This document shows positions 51,288 to 61,776 of a stretch of DNA of 64,000 nucleotides, piece by piece. Below the pieces are notes generated by a model. That model made no database searches and was not told the origin of the DNA. It saw only the letters and a program-made list of their open reading frames with translations. Origin of the DNA: Prevotella sp. P5-50 (GTDB lineage: Bacteria; Bacteroidota; Bacteroidia; Bacteroidales; Bacteroidaceae); assembly GCF_002251295.1 (NCBI RefSeq), contig NZ_NPJA01000050.1, positions 1 to 64,000 of the forward strand, given 5' to 3'. The first letter of the stretch is position 1. Each line of letters starts with the position of its first letter. Both the position numbers and the translations under genes were made by a program.

Positions 51288-52670
51288 ATGAAACAGAAAA
51301 CTTTGAAAGGCAGTTTCTCCCTCTTCGGAAAAGGACTGCACACCGGTCTGAACCTCACCGTGACTTTCAATCCTGCTCCAGAGAATACAGGATATAAAAT
51401 CCAGCGTATCGACCTTGAAGGGGAGCCTGTCATCGATGCCATTGCAGAGAATGTCGTTGACACCCAGCGTGGCACGGTTCTTGCTAAAGGAGAAGCCCGC
51501 GTAAGTACCGTAGAGCATGGTCTTGCCGCCCTTTACGCCTTAGGCATCGACAACTGTCGTATTCAGGTGAATGGTCCTGAATTTCCTATTCTCGACGGAA
51601 GTGCTATACAGTATGTCAACAAAATCAACGAAGTGGGCATTGAGGAACAGAATGCGCCGAAAGACTATTACATCATCCGCAAGAAGATTGAGGTAAAAGA
51701 TGAGCAAAGCGGCTCTACCATCACCATTCTGCCTGACGAAGAATTTTCACTCACAGCCATGTGCTCGTTTGAGTCGAAGTTCATCAACTCTCAGTTTGCA
51801 ACCCTCGAAAAGATTGAAGCTTTCCCCACAGAGATTGCTGCAGCACGTACCTTCGTCTTTGTAAGAGACATACAGCCCCTGCTTCAAGCTAATCTGATTA
51901 AAGGCGGCGACATGGACAATGCCATCGTTATCTATGAGAGAAAGATTAGTCAAGAGCAACTCGACCAACTGGCAGACATGCTTCAAGTGCCCCACCTTAA
52001 CGCAGAGGATTTAGGATATATTCAGCACAAGCCATTGGTATGGGAGAATGAATGTACACGCCACAAATTGCTTGACATCATCGGCGATATGGCTCTCATC
52101 GGCAAACCCATCAAGGGACGTATCATCGCCACTCGTCCAGGCCATACCATCAACAACAAGTTTGCCCGTCAGATGCGCAAGGAGATTCGCAAGCACGAAA
52201 TCCAAGCTCCTATCTACGATCCCAACGACGAACCGGTGATGGACATCAACAAAATTCGTGAATTGCTGCCCCATCGTTATCCCATGCAACTGGTTGATAA
52301 GGTTATCGCCTTAGGAGCCAGCAGCATTGTCGGAGTGAAAAATGTGACAAGCAACGAACCTTTCTTCCAAGGCCACTTCCCCGAAGAACCCGTCATGCCT
52401 GGCGTGTTACAGATTGAAGCCATGGCACAATGTGGCGGTCTGCTAGTACTCAACACACTGGAAGAACCTGAGCGCTGGTCCACATATTTCATGCGTATTG
52501 ACGATGTAAAATTCCGCCAGAAGGTAGTACCGGGCGACACGTTGCTGTTCAAAGTTGACCTGTTGGCACCTGTACGCCACGGTATTTCCAGCATGAAGGG
52601 ATACATCTTCGTGGGTGATCACGTGGTAGCAGAAGCCACCTTTACCGCACAAATAGTAAAAAACAAATAA
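51288..52670 (+). CDS. Bifunctional LpxC deacetylase / FabZ dehydratase
   Basis: A 460-residue natural fusion typical of Bacteroidota. Residues 1-about 300 are LpxC (KGLHTGLNLTVTF at 16-28, STVEHGLAALYALG at about 73-86 and CTRHKLLDIIGDMALIG at about 255-271 carry the zinc ligands). Residues about 310-460 are FabZ (LLPHRYPMQLVDKV at about 325-338; GHFPEEPVMPGVLQIEAMAQ with the catalytic histidine at about 363-382). It joins the committed step of lipid A synthesis with fatty-acid dehydration. A hairpin follows before lpxA. Confidence 0.95.
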   Translation: MKQKTLKGSFSLFGKGLHTGLNLTVTFNPAPENTGYKIQRIDLEGEPVIDAIAENVVDTQRGTVLAKGEARVSTVEHGLAALYALGIDNCRIQVNGPEFPILDGSAIQYVNKINEVGIEEQNAPKDYYIIRKKIEVKDEQSGSTITILPDEEFSLTAMCSFESKFINSQFATLEKIEAFPTEIAAARTFVFVRDIQPLLQANLIKGGDMDNAIVIYERKISQEQLDQLADMLQVPHLNAEDLGYIQHKPLVWENECTRHKLLDIIGDMALIGKPIKGRIIATRPGHTINNKFARQMRKEIRKHEIQAPIYDPNDEPVMDINKIRELLPHRYPMQLVDKVIALGASSIVGVKNVTSNEPFFQGHFPEEPVMPGVLQIEAMAQCGGLLVLNTLEEPERWSTYFMRIDDVKFRQKVVPGDTLLFKVDLLAPVRHGISSMKGYIFVGDHVVAEATFTAQIVKNK

Positions 52671-52682
52671 TAACATCACGGT

Positions 52683-52708
52683 GTCTGCATACACAAACAT
52701 ATGCAGAC
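52683..52708 (+). other. Intra-operon hairpin between lpxC/fabZ and lpxA
   Basis: GTCTGCATA (52683-52691) pairs with TATGCAGAC (52700-52708); followed by CCTCTTAATTTT, a weak T stretch. It lies between two genes of one pathway, so partial termination or RNA processing is more likely than full termination. Confidence 0.45.
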
Positions 52709-52727
52709 CCTCTTAATTTTATAATAT

Positions 52728-53498
52728 ATGAATCAGATTCATCCTATGGCTATCGTTGATCCCGAGGCAAAACTCGGTGACAACAATGTGATTGGACCTT
52801 TCTGTGTCATTGACAAGAATGTTATCATTGGCGATAACAACAAGCTCTACAACGGAGTCACACTACACTATGGTACACGTTTGGGCAACGGCAATGAGAT
52901 TTTCCCTGGCGCATCAATCTCCACCAAACCTCAGGATTTGAAATTCAAAGGTGAAGATACAACCTGTGAGATTGGCGACAACAACTCTATCCGCGAGAAC
53001 GTTACCATCAGCCGTGGTACTGCCTCAAAAGGCAAGACCGTTGTAGGCAACGGCAATCTGTTGATGGAGAATATGCATATCGGTCATGACTGTGAGATTG
53101 GCAACGGTTGTATCATTGGTAACTCTACCAAATTTGCAGGCGAAGTCATCGTTGACGACTTTGCCATCATCTCTGCATGCTGCCTGTTCCACCAGTTTAT
53201 CCATATCGGAAGCTATATCATGTTCCAAGGCGGCTCACGTACCAGCCAGGATATTCCTCCTTTCGTGATTGCAGGTAAGGAACCTGTACGCTATGCTGGC
53301 GTCAATCTGATTGGCCTGCGTCGTCGTGGATTCTCCAACGAGACCATCGAGGCCATTCACGACAGCTATCGCATCATCTACTCTAAAGGAATCCTCAAAG
53401 AGGGTGTTGCAGAGGCACGTGCCAAATATCCCGACTCAAAAGAGGTCGATTATATCTGCTCATTCATAGAGAACTCCAAGCGTGGAGTAATCCGCTAA
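52728..53498 (+). CDS. lpxA: UDP-N-acetylglucosamine acyltransferase
   Basis: First step of lipid A synthesis. A 256-residue hexapeptide-repeat acyltransferase starting [17 protein letters not shown]. The catalytic histidine lies in [15 protein letters not shown] (about residues 113-127) and [15 protein letters not shown] marks the C-terminal helical domain (about 196-210). miaA starts 1 bp after the stop. Confidence 0.95.
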   Translation: MNQIHPMAIVDPEAKLGDNNVIGPFCVIDKNVIIGDNNKLYNGVTLHYGTRLGNGNEIFPGASISTKPQDLKFKGEDTTCEIGDNNSIRENVTISRGTASKGKTVVGNGNLLMENMHIGHDCEIGNGCIIGNSTKFAGEVIVDDFAIISACCLFHQFIHIGSYIMFQGGSRTSQDIPPFVIAGKEPVRYAGVNLIGLRRRGFSNETIEAIHDSYRIIYSKGILKEGVAEARAKYPDSKEVDYICSFIENSKRGVIR

Positions 53499-53499
53499 T

Positions 53500-54387
53500 A
53501 TGCATACGTTGATTGTCGTCACCGGTCCTACGGCAGTGGGAAAAACCGCATTGACCATACGTTTGGCCAATCATTTAGGTATTCCCATCATCAATGCCGA
53601 CTCCCGTCAGATATACCGGGAGATGAGAATCGGTACAGCGTCACCGAGCATAGAGCAGCAACAACAAGCACATCATTATTTTGTAGGCACCAAGAGTATT
53701 GCAGACTATTATAATGCCTCTATGTATGAGCAGGAAGTGATGCAATTACTCCAAGACGACCATCATCCTTATGCACTCCTATCGGGAGGAAGCATGATGT
53801 ATATAGATGCTGTCTGCAATGGTATTGACGATATTCCTACCATACGTGATGACGTCAGAAAGGAGATGAAACGTCGTTATACAGAAGAAGGTCTTGAGGC
53901 TTTATGTGAAGACCTCAAACGTCTGGACCCAGAACACTATGAGATAGTAGATAAGCAAAACTATCGACGCGTGATACACGCATTAGAAATCTGCTATCAG
54001 ACAGGGAAGACCTACACATCATTTAGAACACAAGAAAAAAAACAAAGACCCTTCCGTATTATCAAGATAGGACTGAACAGAGACCGTGAACAACTCTATC
54101 AACGGATCAACGCGAGAGTTGACGAAATGATGCAGCAAGGATTTTTAGAAGAAGTTGCTGCACTCCGTGAATACCGACATCTCAACGCACTCAATACCGT
54201 TGGCTATAAAGAACTGTTTGACTATATGGACGGGCGCTGGTCATTAGAAGAAGCCATAGAGCGTATCAAGGGGAGCACCCGTCGTTATGCTCGTAAGCAA
54301 TTGACCTGGTATAAACGTGACGAAGCCATGAGATGGTTTCATCCTGAAGAAGAAAAAGACATTTTGAAGTATATTGATAATCTATGA
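53500..54387 (+). CDS. miaA: tRNA dimethylallyltransferase
   Basis: Adds the isopentenyl group to A37 of tRNAs reading UNN codons. A 295-residue protein with P-loop GPTAVGKT (residues 8-15), [14 protein letters not shown] (about 34-47), the insertion domain and the C-terminal [13 protein letters not shown] (about 266-278). ATG 53500 follows the lpxA stop by one base, and its own stop overlaps the PBP1A start by 4 bp. Confidence 0.95.
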   Translation: MHTLIVVTGPTAVGKTALTIRLANHLGIPIINADSRQIYREMRIGTASPSIEQQQQAHHYFVGTKSIADYYNASMYEQEVMQLLQDDHHPYALLSGGSMMYIDAVCNGIDDIPTIRDDVRKEMKRRYTEEGLEALCEDLKRLDPEHYEIVDKQNYRRVIHALEICYQTGKTYTSFRTQEKKQRPFRIIKIGLNRDREQLYQRINARVDEMMQQGFLEEVAALREYRHLNALNTVGYKELFDYMDGRWSLEEAIERIKGSTRRYARKQLTWYKRDEAMRWFHPEEEKDILKYIDNL

Positions 54388-56858
54388 AAGAGAGAATCGT
54401 TGAGTTTACAGCAAAAGCACGTCAGTGGCTCAAGAAATCATGGCTATGGTATAAAAGCTTGTATCAGGGACGTGCCTGGTACGTGAAAGGTGGTGTAGGA
54501 TTTGCCTCGTTAATTATAGCCTTCATCTTCTACCTCATCATGGTAGATGTCAATTTTCTGTGGCTCTTCGGCAAGTCACCGTCCTTGAGAGCTATTATGC
54601 ACCCAAAAACCATACAAGCATCAGAACTATACAGTGCTGACGGTGTCATGATTGGTAAGTATTTCAGCGAAAACAGAACCCCTGTTGCCTACGAAGAGAT
54701 TAACCCTGTATTCTGGAAAGCTTTGATAGACACAGAAGACGAACGTTTCTACCATCATTTCGGTATTGACTTCCAGGGCGTTTTTGCAGCAGCAAAAGAC
54801 TTTGTGGTTCACCATGATGCTCGTGGTGCCTCAACCATCACCCAACAGTTGGTGAAAAATATGTTCCGTGTTCGTACTGAGTATTCCACAGGTCTGTTGG
54901 GCAACATCCCTGGTGTAAAAATGCTCATCATGAAAAGTAAGGAATGGATTACCGCTGTGAAGATTGAGATGTTTTTCGATAAAAAAGACATCCTCACCAT
55001 GTATGCTAATACAGTGGATTTTGGGTCCAATGCATACGGCATCAAAACTGCAGCAAAAACATATTTCGGTACCACACCAAAGGAATTGACCCCTGAACAG
55101 GCTGCTATTCTTGTCGGTCTGCTCAAGGCTACAACCTATTATAATCCCCGAACCAATCCCGACAATTCCTTCAAACGTCGTAATGTGGTACTCGACAACA
55201 TGCGTCGACACAAGGATCTGACACGTGAAGCTTACGACACCCTTTCCAAGAAACCTATCCAACTCGACTATAGTGTGGAGAACAATTACGATGGACAGGC
55301 ACAGTATTTCCGTGAGGCCGTTGCTGATGAACTTCACGACTGGTGTAAGGACAATGATATTGATCTCTACAGAGACGGTTTGAAGATTTACACCACTATT
55401 GATACGCGTATGCAGAAATACGCAGAACAGGCTGCAAAGCGACAGATGCGTATCATCCAACGTAACTTCAACAACCACTGGTCTGGCCAGAACCCATGGC
55501 AGGATGAGCGCCATCAGGAAATTCCTAATTTCATTGAAGATCTTGCAAAAAAATTGCCTTATTACAAATATCTGAGTCAACGATACGACAATAATACCGA
55601 TTCTATCAACTACTATCTGAACCTTCCACACCCTGTGAAGTTGTTTGATTACGACGAAGGCATCATCGAGAAAAATATCTCAACGCTCGACTCCATCCGT
55701 TATATGGAACATTTCATGCACTGTGGATTCGTTGCAATGGAACCCGAGACGGGTCACGTAAAAGCATGGGTCGGTGACCTCGATTTCAGAACATGGAAGT
55801 ACGACAAGGTGAAGTCGATGCGTCAACCTGGTTCTACGTTTAAGCTCTTTGTCTATGCTGAGGCCATGAACCAAGGTATTACTCCTTGTGACACACGTGA
55901 GGACTCCTATTTCTCTATGAAAGTCTTCGACAGCAAGAAAAACGAAGAAGTATTATGGGCCCCAACCAATGCCAACGGACGTTTCTCCGGTGCTAATGTC
56001 ACGCTGAAACAGGCTTTCGCCATGAGTATCAACTCTATTGCTGTCAAACTCGGCCAAGAATGTGGTATTCCCAATATTGTAAAAACCGCACACGATATGG
56101 GTATAAAAAGTAAGTTGGATGCTACCCCTGCACTCGCCTTGGGTAGTAGCGATGTCAACCTCCTTGAACTTGTCAATGCATATTGTACACCGGTCAATGA
56201 CGGTAAAACACACAACCCCGTCCTTGTCACCCGTATCGTAGATCGCGACGGCAAAGAAATCTATACTGCTCCTGAAGAGGAGAAACAAGTATTGACCTAC
56301 AAGAGTGCTTTTCTCCTCCAACAATTGCTGCAGGGCGGTATGCAAGGAACAAGTTCTGCATTGGGACGCTGGACCAACCAATTTGCTCGTGATACAGATT
56401 TCGGCGGTAAGACTGGTACCTCTAACAACCATTCCGACGCATGGTTTGTTGGTGTTTCCCCACATCTCGTTGTCGGAGCATGGGTAGGCGGTGAATACCG
56501 TTGTATCCACTTCCGTACTGGAGCATTAGGTCAAGGGTCCAAGACAGCTCTTCCCATCTGTGGAGACTTCTTAGAACAGGTTCTTGGAGACCCTGCATTC
56601 AAAATGTATCGTGCTAAATTCGACAAACCACACGATACCGACATCACCATGCAAATGTATAGTTGCGGTGGCTATTTCAAAGAGCCTGCCGATTCAGACT
56701 CTATTGCCAGCGATAGTATCCAGCATATCGAACTGGAACAGCCCAATGAGAATGCTGTTGATCCTACTGCTCCTGTTGCGCCATCACCTGATGGTAACCA
56801 ACACGGAACGCCCTCACAACCGAAGGCTGCAGAGGAGCCCAAACATACGGAAATTTAA
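54384..56858 (+). CDS. Class A penicillin-binding protein (PBP1A type)
   Basis: Bifunctional peptidoglycan glycosyltransferase/transpeptidase of 824 residues. A cytoplasmic N-terminal stretch and TM (about 36-60) precede the GT51 domain ([13 protein letters not shown], catalytic Glu at about 115; [11 protein letters not shown]). The transpeptidase domain has PGSTFK (Ser at about 482, SxxK), SINSIA (SxN) and KTGTSNN (about 677). The C-terminal tail (about 775-824) is Pro/Glu-rich and disordered. The start overlaps miaA by 4 bp. Confidence 0.95.
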   Translation: MKERIVEFTAKARQWLKKSWLWYKSLYQGRAWYVKGGVGFASLIIAFIFYLIMVDVNFLWLFGKSPSLRAIMHPKTIQASELYSADGVMIGKYFSENRTPVAYEEINPVFWKALIDTEDERFYHHFGIDFQGVFAAAKDFVVHHDARGASTITQQLVKNMFRVRTEYSTGLLGNIPGVKMLIMKSKEWITAVKIEMFFDKKDILTMYANTVDFGSNAYGIKTAAKTYFGTTPKELTPEQAAILVGLLKATTYYNPRTNPDNSFKRRNVVLDNMRRHKDLTREAYDTLSKKPIQLDYSVENNYDGQAQYFREAVADELHDWCKDNDIDLYRDGLKIYTTIDTRMQKYAEQAAKRQMRIIQRNFNNHWSGQNPWQDERHQEIPNFIEDLAKKLPYYKYLSQRYDNNTDSINYYLNLPHPVKLFDYDEGIIEKNISTLDSIRYMEHFMHCGFVAMEPETGHVKAWVGDLDFRTWKYDKVKSMRQPGSTFKLFVYAEAMNQGITPCDTREDSYFSMKVFDSKKNEEVLWAPTNANGRFSGANVTLKQAFAMSINSIAVKLGQECGIPNIVKTAHDMGIKSKLDATPALALGSSDVNLLELVNAYCTPVNDGKTHNPVLVTRIVDRDGKEIYTAPEEEKQVLTYKSAFLLQQLLQGGMQGTSSALGRWTNQFARDTDFGGKTGTSNNHSDAWFVGVSPHLVVGAWVGGEYRCIHFRTGALGQGSKTALPICGDFLEQVLGDPAFKMYRAKFDKPHDTDITMQMYSCGGYFKEPADSDSIASDSIQHIELEQPNENAVDPTAPVAPSPDGNQHGTPSQPKAAEEPKHTEI

Positions 56859-56888
56859 TTTTGCAAGACCTTTAACAGACCTTCTGTA

Positions 56889-58616
56889 TTGAAATCGTCT
56901 ATAGACACTACCAATGCGGAGTGGCAATCGGCACTCCAGATTGTCAACTTTACCCGTCGCTCGCTTTTCCTTACTGGGAAGGCAGGCACGGGTAAATCTA
57001 CTTTTCTGCGTTATGTGTCTGAACATACAAAGAAGAAACACGTCATCCTCGCACCAACAGGTATTGCTGCCATCAACGCAGGAGGACAGACAATCCATAG
57101 TTTCTTCAAACTTCCTTTCCACCCGCTTCTTCCTAACGACAGCCGGTATGATGCACGCCATATCCGCAAAAGTTTGAAATATAGCGGAGACACGATCAAG
57201 ATGTTGCGTGAGTTGGAACTCATCATCATCGATGAAATATCGATGGTTCGTTCTGATATCATCGACTTCATTGACAAAGTATTGCGCATCTACTGCCACA
57301 ATATGCGTGAGCCATTCGGAGGCAAACAACTCTTACTCGTTGGCGATATCTTCCAGTTACAGCCTGTGGTGAAGTCTGACGAATGGCAACTCATGCAACC
57401 ATTCTATGCTTCTGCCTATTTCTTCTCTGCCTCCGTTTGGCAAAAGATGGATCTCGTTAGCATAGAATTACGGAAAGTATATCGGCAAAAGGATGAAGAT
57501 TTCATCCACATACTGGACCGAATCAGAAGCAATACCACAACGGATCATGACCTGCGAATCATCAATCAACGACTGGGGGCTTCTTTCCATAACAGCCAAG
57601 ACGAGATGGCTATTACCTTGACTACCCGTCGAGATACAGCAGAACATATCAACAACGAACAACTGGCAGCTCTTGAAGGCAAAGCTACCGTCTTCAAAGG
57701 AAAAGTCCTTGGAGAATTTCCTGAGAGTTCCTACCCTGCCCCTATTGCGCTAGAGGTGAAACCTGGCACACAGGTGATCTTTATCAAGAACGACAAAGAA
57801 CACCGATGGGTCAATGGTACCTTAGGGGTTGTCGTCGCCCTTGACGAAGAAGAAGGTATCATCACCATTTGCGACGAGACTGGTCATGAGCACGACGTAG
57901 AACGTGCCATTTGGGAAAATATGCGCTATACCTTCAATGAGAAGGAACAGAAGATAGAAGAGGAATTGCTCGGTTCATTCATCCAGTTTCCAATCCGACT
58001 GGCATGGGCCATTACCGTTCATAAGAGTCAAGGACTTACCTTCCGTCATGTGCGTATCGATTTCACAGGAGGCGCCTTTGCCGGCGGACAAGCCTATGTG
58101 GCATTAAGCCGATGCACCTCCCTGCAAGGCATTTGTTTAGAGTCGCCACTTCGTCGCAGCGACATCTTTGTCAAACCCGAAGTAATCGCGTTCGCTCAGC
58201 GATACAATAACAGCAGCCTCATCAACAAAGCCCTCCATGAGAGTAAAGCCGACTACGAATACAGGGAGGCCATGAGTGCTTTCGACGAACGCGATTTTCA
58301 AGCATTTCTGAAACATTTCTTCATCGCCATCCATAGTCGTTACGACATCGAACGGCCTGCTGCACAACGACTCATCCGCAGAAAACTCGCTGTCATCACC
58401 CAACTGGAAGAACAACGGCAGGAGGCTATCAACAAACTACATGATCGTGATGAGATGCTCAAACGCTTGGCTGTAGAATATGTCTCATTGGGACGTGAAT
58501 GTGAGAAAGAACACATGACAGATGCCGCCATCCGTAACTATGAGAAAGCGCTTGAACTATACCCTGAGGCTCATGAAGCTAGCCGACGTATCAAAGTATT
58601 GAAGAAGAAGAAATAA
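56889..58616 (+). CDS. PIF1-like helicase with C-terminal TPR-like tail
   Basis: A 575-residue ATPase. Walker A is TGKAGTGKSTF (about residues 30-40), Walker B IIIDEISM (about 113-120), and the UvrD_C_2-type motif is AITVHKSQGLTF (about 377-388), followed by YVALSRCTS (about 401-409). This is the PIF1/RecD-like helicase group common in Bacteroidota. The last about 65 residues contain one TPR-like unit (AAIRNYEKALELYPEAHEA). No ATG precedes Walker A in this frame; the start is a TTG at 56889, 30 bp after PBP1A. It may be joined to the PBP1A transcript. Confidence 0.85.
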   Translation: MKSSIDTTNAEWQSALQIVNFTRRSLFLTGKAGTGKSTFLRYVSEHTKKKHVILAPTGIAAINAGGQTIHSFFKLPFHPLLPNDSRYDARHIRKSLKYSGDTIKMLRELELIIIDEISMVRSDIIDFIDKVLRIYCHNMREPFGGKQLLLVGDIFQLQPVVKSDEWQLMQPFYASAYFFSASVWQKMDLVSIELRKVYRQKDEDFIHILDRIRSNTTTDHDLRIINQRLGASFHNSQDEMAITLTTRRDTAEHINNEQLAALEGKATVFKGKVLGEFPESSYPAPIALEVKPGTQVIFIKNDKEHRWVNGTLGVVVALDEEEGIITICDETGHEHDVERAIWENMRYTFNEKEQKIEEELLGSFIQFPIRLAWAITVHKSQGLTFRHVRIDFTGGAFAGGQAYVALSRCTSLQGICLESPLRRSDIFVKPEVIAFAQRYNNSSLINKALHESKADYEYREAMSAFDERDFQAFLKHFFIAIHSRYDIERPAAQRLIRRKLAVITQLEEQRQEAINKLHDRDEMLKRLAVEYVSLGRECEKEHMTDAAIRNYEKALELYPEAHEASRRIKVLKKKK

Positions 58617-58662
58617 AATAACGTGGACCCGTAAGTGTGATACAAAAAAAAACAAATGAACT

Positions 58663-59505
58663 ATGCAACATACAGACATCATATTCCCTTTAGCAAAAAT
58701 CAATCTCGGCCTCAATGTCGTAGAGCGCAGACCTGATGGATATCACAACCTTCAGACCGTGTTCTATCCAGTCCCTATCATGGATGCTCTTGAAGTGTCT
58801 GAGATGAACGATGCCTTTCCATCTACCGTTGACTGCGACCTGAAGGTGACTGGTATTGACGTAGAAGGTGACGAACAACGCAATCTGGTGGTGCGCGCCT
58901 ACCATCTGTTGAAAGATGAGTTTCCAACATTGCCACGACTGCACACCCACCTCTACAAAGGCATTCCTACACAGGCTGGAATGGGTGGAGGATCAAGTGA
59001 CTGTGCTGCCATGCTGACTCTGCTGAACAGAATGGGAAATCTCAACCTCACAGCGTCACAACTCATAGAACGGGCTGCAAGACTTGGAGCCGACTGTCCG
59101 TTTTTCATTCTCAACAAACCTGCTTATGCGGAAGGGATTGGCGAACGGTTACGTCCTATCTCATTGGATTTGAAAGGATGGTATCTCTGTGTGGTACGCC
59201 CCAATATCCCTGTCCCCACACGTGAAGCCTTTGCTCATATCACCCCACGTCATCCTGAACATTGTTGCCTTGATATCGTTTCGCAACCTGTGGAAACATG
59301 GCGCGACCTACTGGTCAACGATTTCGAATATAGTGTCTTTCGTGCACACCCACAGTTGGCTGCCGTCAAAAGGCAACTCTACAACCTTGGTGCAGTCTAT
59401 GCAGCAATGAGCGGTAGCGGTAGCGCCCTTTTCGGTCTTTTCCGTAGGCCTGTCAGTTTTCCATGCACCTCACCCGATACATTCACCACTTGTCTGCAAC
59501 TCTAA
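58663..59505 (+). CDS. ispE: 4-diphosphocytidyl-2-C-methyl-D-erythritol kinase
   Basis: GHMP kinase of the non-mevalonate isoprenoid pathway. The 280-residue protein has FPLAKINLGLNVVERRPDGYHNL (about residues 7-29), the ATP loop PTQAGMGGGSSDCAAML (about 103-119) and a C-terminal AAMSGSGSALFGLF (about 247-260). It lies 46 bp after the helicase gene and 26 bp before the cysteine desulfidase gene. Confidence 0.95.
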   Translation: MQHTDIIFPLAKINLGLNVVERRPDGYHNLQTVFYPVPIMDALEVSEMNDAFPSTVDCDLKVTGIDVEGDEQRNLVVRAYHLLKDEFPTLPRLHTHLYKGIPTQAGMGGGSSDCAAMLTLLNRMGNLNLTASQLIERAARLGADCPFFILNKPAYAEGIGERLRPISLDLKGWYLCVVRPNIPVPTREAFAHITPRHPEHCCLDIVSQPVETWRDLLVNDFEYSVFRAHPQLAAVKRQLYNLGAVYAAMSGSGSALFGLFRRPVSFPCTSPDTFTTCLQL

Positions 59506-59531
59506 AATGAATAAACAATAATACAAAGCTT

Positions 59532-60830
59532 ATGATTGATGCCATTAGACAAAACGAGATTCTCGAACTGATGAAACGAGAGATTGTACCCGCCGTTGGA
59601 TGCACAGAACCTATGGCAGTAGCCCTTTGTGTGGCACGTGCCACAGAACTCCTTGGTAGAACTCCCGACCATATCAATGTCCTACTCAGTGCTAACATTC
59701 TAAAAAATGCTATGGGAGTAGGAATTCCCGGCACGGGTATGATTGGTTTGCCCATTGCCATTGCTTTGGGTGCGCTGATTGGCTGTTCTGACTATCAACT
59801 CGAGGTCTTGAAAGACCTTGATGCACAGTCTCTTGAACTCGGCAAACAATATGTCAAGGACAACCATATCAACATCGGTCTCAAGGCTGACGCTTGCGAT
59901 AAACTATACATCGAGGTAGAATGTAGTTCCGACGATTCTTCCCTACCTCATCATGCCACAGCCATCATCTCAGGCGACCATACCAATATCGACTATCAGG
60001 CAACGGATGACAAAGTCCTTGTTGACCACCGCAAGCCTGCTACATCGGAAGAGGGTGAAGAACACGTCTCCTTGACCATGCAGACAGTCTATGACTTTTC
60101 CATCTCTGCTCCCATAGACGAACTCCGTTTTATTCTGCAAACAAAAGAGTATAACATGCGTGCGGCTGCCGAAGCTGTCAAAGGCAATTATGGTCATTGT
60201 TTAGGTAAGACGATGGACCGTCCACTCAGCCATGGCATTTTTGGCAATACCATGTTTTCCCATATCATCTCCAAGACAGCCTCTGCTTGTGACGCTCGTA
60301 TGGGAGGTGCTATGATTCCCGTAATGAGTAACAGCGGTTCGGGCAATCAGGGAATCTGTGCCACCAATCCTGTTGTAGTATTTGCTGAGGAGAATGAGAA
60401 TACCGAGGAAGAACTCATCCGTGCCTTAACGTTAAGTCACCTCACCGCCATCTATATCAAACAAAGTCTCGGCAGACTGAGTGCCCTCTGCGGTTGTGTT
60501 GTGGCCAGTATCGGTTCCAGTTGCGGTATTACTTACCTCATGGGCGGCCAATATGCAGATATCTGCCACTCCGTGAAGAATATGATAGCCAACTTAACAG
60601 GAATGATTTGCGACGGAGCAAAACCCAGTTGTTCATTAAAGATCTGCTCTGGTGTTTCCACAGCATTACTCTCTGCCCTATTGGCTCGTGAAGGCAAGCA
60701 TGTCACCGAAGCAGAAGGTATTATAGACCATGATGTGGATTGTTCTATCCGCAACCTGACGAGTATCGGCAAGGAAGCGATGTGTGCTACCGATGAAATG
60801 GTATTGACTATCATGACCAACAAATCATAA
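59532..60830 (+). CDS. L-cysteine desulfidase / serine dehydratase alpha family (UPF0597)
   Basis: A 432-residue protein of the CyuA/YhaM family, Fe-S dependent enzymes that split cysteine to pyruvate, ammonia and sulfide. The N-terminal VPAVGCTEPMAVALC (about residues 19-33) and SNSGSGNQGICATNP (about 276-290) with clustered cysteines (LSALCGCVVASIGSSCG, about 316-332) are typical. Serine may be an alternative substrate. A strong terminator follows. Confidence 0.9.
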   Translation: MIDAIRQNEILELMKREIVPAVGCTEPMAVALCVARATELLGRTPDHINVLLSANILKNAMGVGIPGTGMIGLPIAIALGALIGCSDYQLEVLKDLDAQSLELGKQYVKDNHINIGLKADACDKLYIEVECSSDDSSLPHHATAIISGDHTNIDYQATDDKVLVDHRKPATSEEGEEHVSLTMQTVYDFSISAPIDELRFILQTKEYNMRAAAEAVKGNYGHCLGKTMDRPLSHGIFGNTMFSHIISKTASACDARMGGAMIPVMSNSGSGNQGICATNPVVVFAEENENTEEELIRALTLSHLTAIYIKQSLGRLSALCGCVVASIGSSCGITYLMGGQYADICHSVKNMIANLTGMICDGAKPSCSLKICSGVSTALLSALLAREGKHVTEAEGIIDHDVDCSIRNLTSIGKEAMCATDEMVLTIMTNKS

Positions 60831-60874
60831 CGTACGATACGACGATTGTCGCTTATCAGTCGGTATAAAACCCA

Positions 60875-60913
60875 ACAAGACTGGCCTATCATGAAGGTCA
60901 GTCTTGTGTTTTA
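60875..60913. terminator. Terminator between convergent cysteine desulfidase and prephenate dehydrogenase genes
   Basis: A 13-bp stem with one G-U pair: ACAAGACTGGCCT (60875-60887) with AGGTCAGTCTTGT (60895-60907), followed by GTTTTATTG. It can serve the plus-strand gene; in the other direction CCAACAAG gives no T tract. Confidence 0.7.
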
Positions 60914-60978
60914 TTGATATCGTATAAGACTGGTTGTCAGATATATCTTCATATGCAATCGGTCGTCAGAATGGGACA

Positions 60979-61776
60979 TCAACTATGTTTGATTTCTATG
61001 TCACGTCGCACGTTGTCTCTGATTTTTGTTAGATACGCTTTCATGCCCACAGCATCACGATTGTCGATAATCTCTAGCAACTCTTTCAACTCTGTGCGAA
61101 TCTGAGCCACCTGATCATGGGTATAGGGATTGAAAAGGATTTCCTGCAATAGGTAATCATCTTCGTTGAGAACCCCTTGAGCAATCTTCATGTGACGCTT
61201 GAACGTTGTTCCTGGCGCATCCTGATGTTTCATAACGGCAGCAAAGACGAAGGTTGAAACAAATGGGATAGAGAGGGAGTAAGCAACTGTTCTGTCGTGT
61301 TCGTCAAATGAATACTCATAGATATTCAGTCCCAGTTTCTGATAGAGGTCCTTGAAGAAGATGCGTCCCATATAGTCACCTTCGTTGATGATAATGGCAT
61401 TTTCCTCTGACAACTGCTGCAGATTGGCAAATGTAGGTCCAAACATCGGGTGTGTAGAAACATAAGGATGACCTGTCTTTTCATAGAAGTCTTTCAGACC
61501 TGTTTTAACCGATGAAATATCGCTGATAATACAGTCCTTCGGGAGGAAAGGCATCACCTCTTCAAATGCCGCGATAGTATATTTCACGGTAACGGCATTG
61601 ATGACGAGTTCTGGTTTAAACTGTCTGATTTCCTCTAAATCAGCAAAGCGCTGACAGTTATAGGTAAACCGCATTCGCCTGGCGTCTTTTTCATAGACCG
61701 CCACTTCATGGTCAAAGCTCAGCAGGTCTATGAAGAAGCTCCCCATCTTTCCTGCCCCTAATACGAGTATTTTCAT
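60979..61776 (-). CDS. tyrA: Prephenate dehydrogenase
   Basis: NAD(P)-dependent conversion of prephenate to 4-hydroxyphenylpyruvate, tyrosine branch. A 265-residue protein with Rossmann motif GAGKMG (residues 7-12), SDISSVKTGL (about 84-93) and the catalytic-region STHPMFGP (about 106-113). Its ATG overlaps the stop of the DAHP synthase/chorismate mutase gene by 4 bp. Last gene of the aromatic operon. Confidence 0.92.
   Translation of the reverse strand: MKILVLGAGKMGSFFIDLLSFDHEVAVYEKDARRMRFTYNCQRFADLEEIRQFKPELVINAVTVKYTIAAFEEVMPFLPKDCIISDISSVKTGLKDFYEKTGHPYVSTHPMFGPTFANLQQLSEENAIIINEGDYMGRIFFKDLYQKLGLNIYEYSFDEHDRTVAYSLSIPFVSTFVFAAVMKHQDAPGTTFKRHMKIAQGVLNEDDYLLQEILFNPYTHDQVAQIRTELKELLEIIDNRDAVGMKAYLTKIRDNVRRDIEIKHS

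Noticed and set aside
51288..52670. LpxC/FabZ fusion as a new architecture
   Set aside because: It is a well-known fusion in Bacteroidota, so it is annotated but not reported as a finding.
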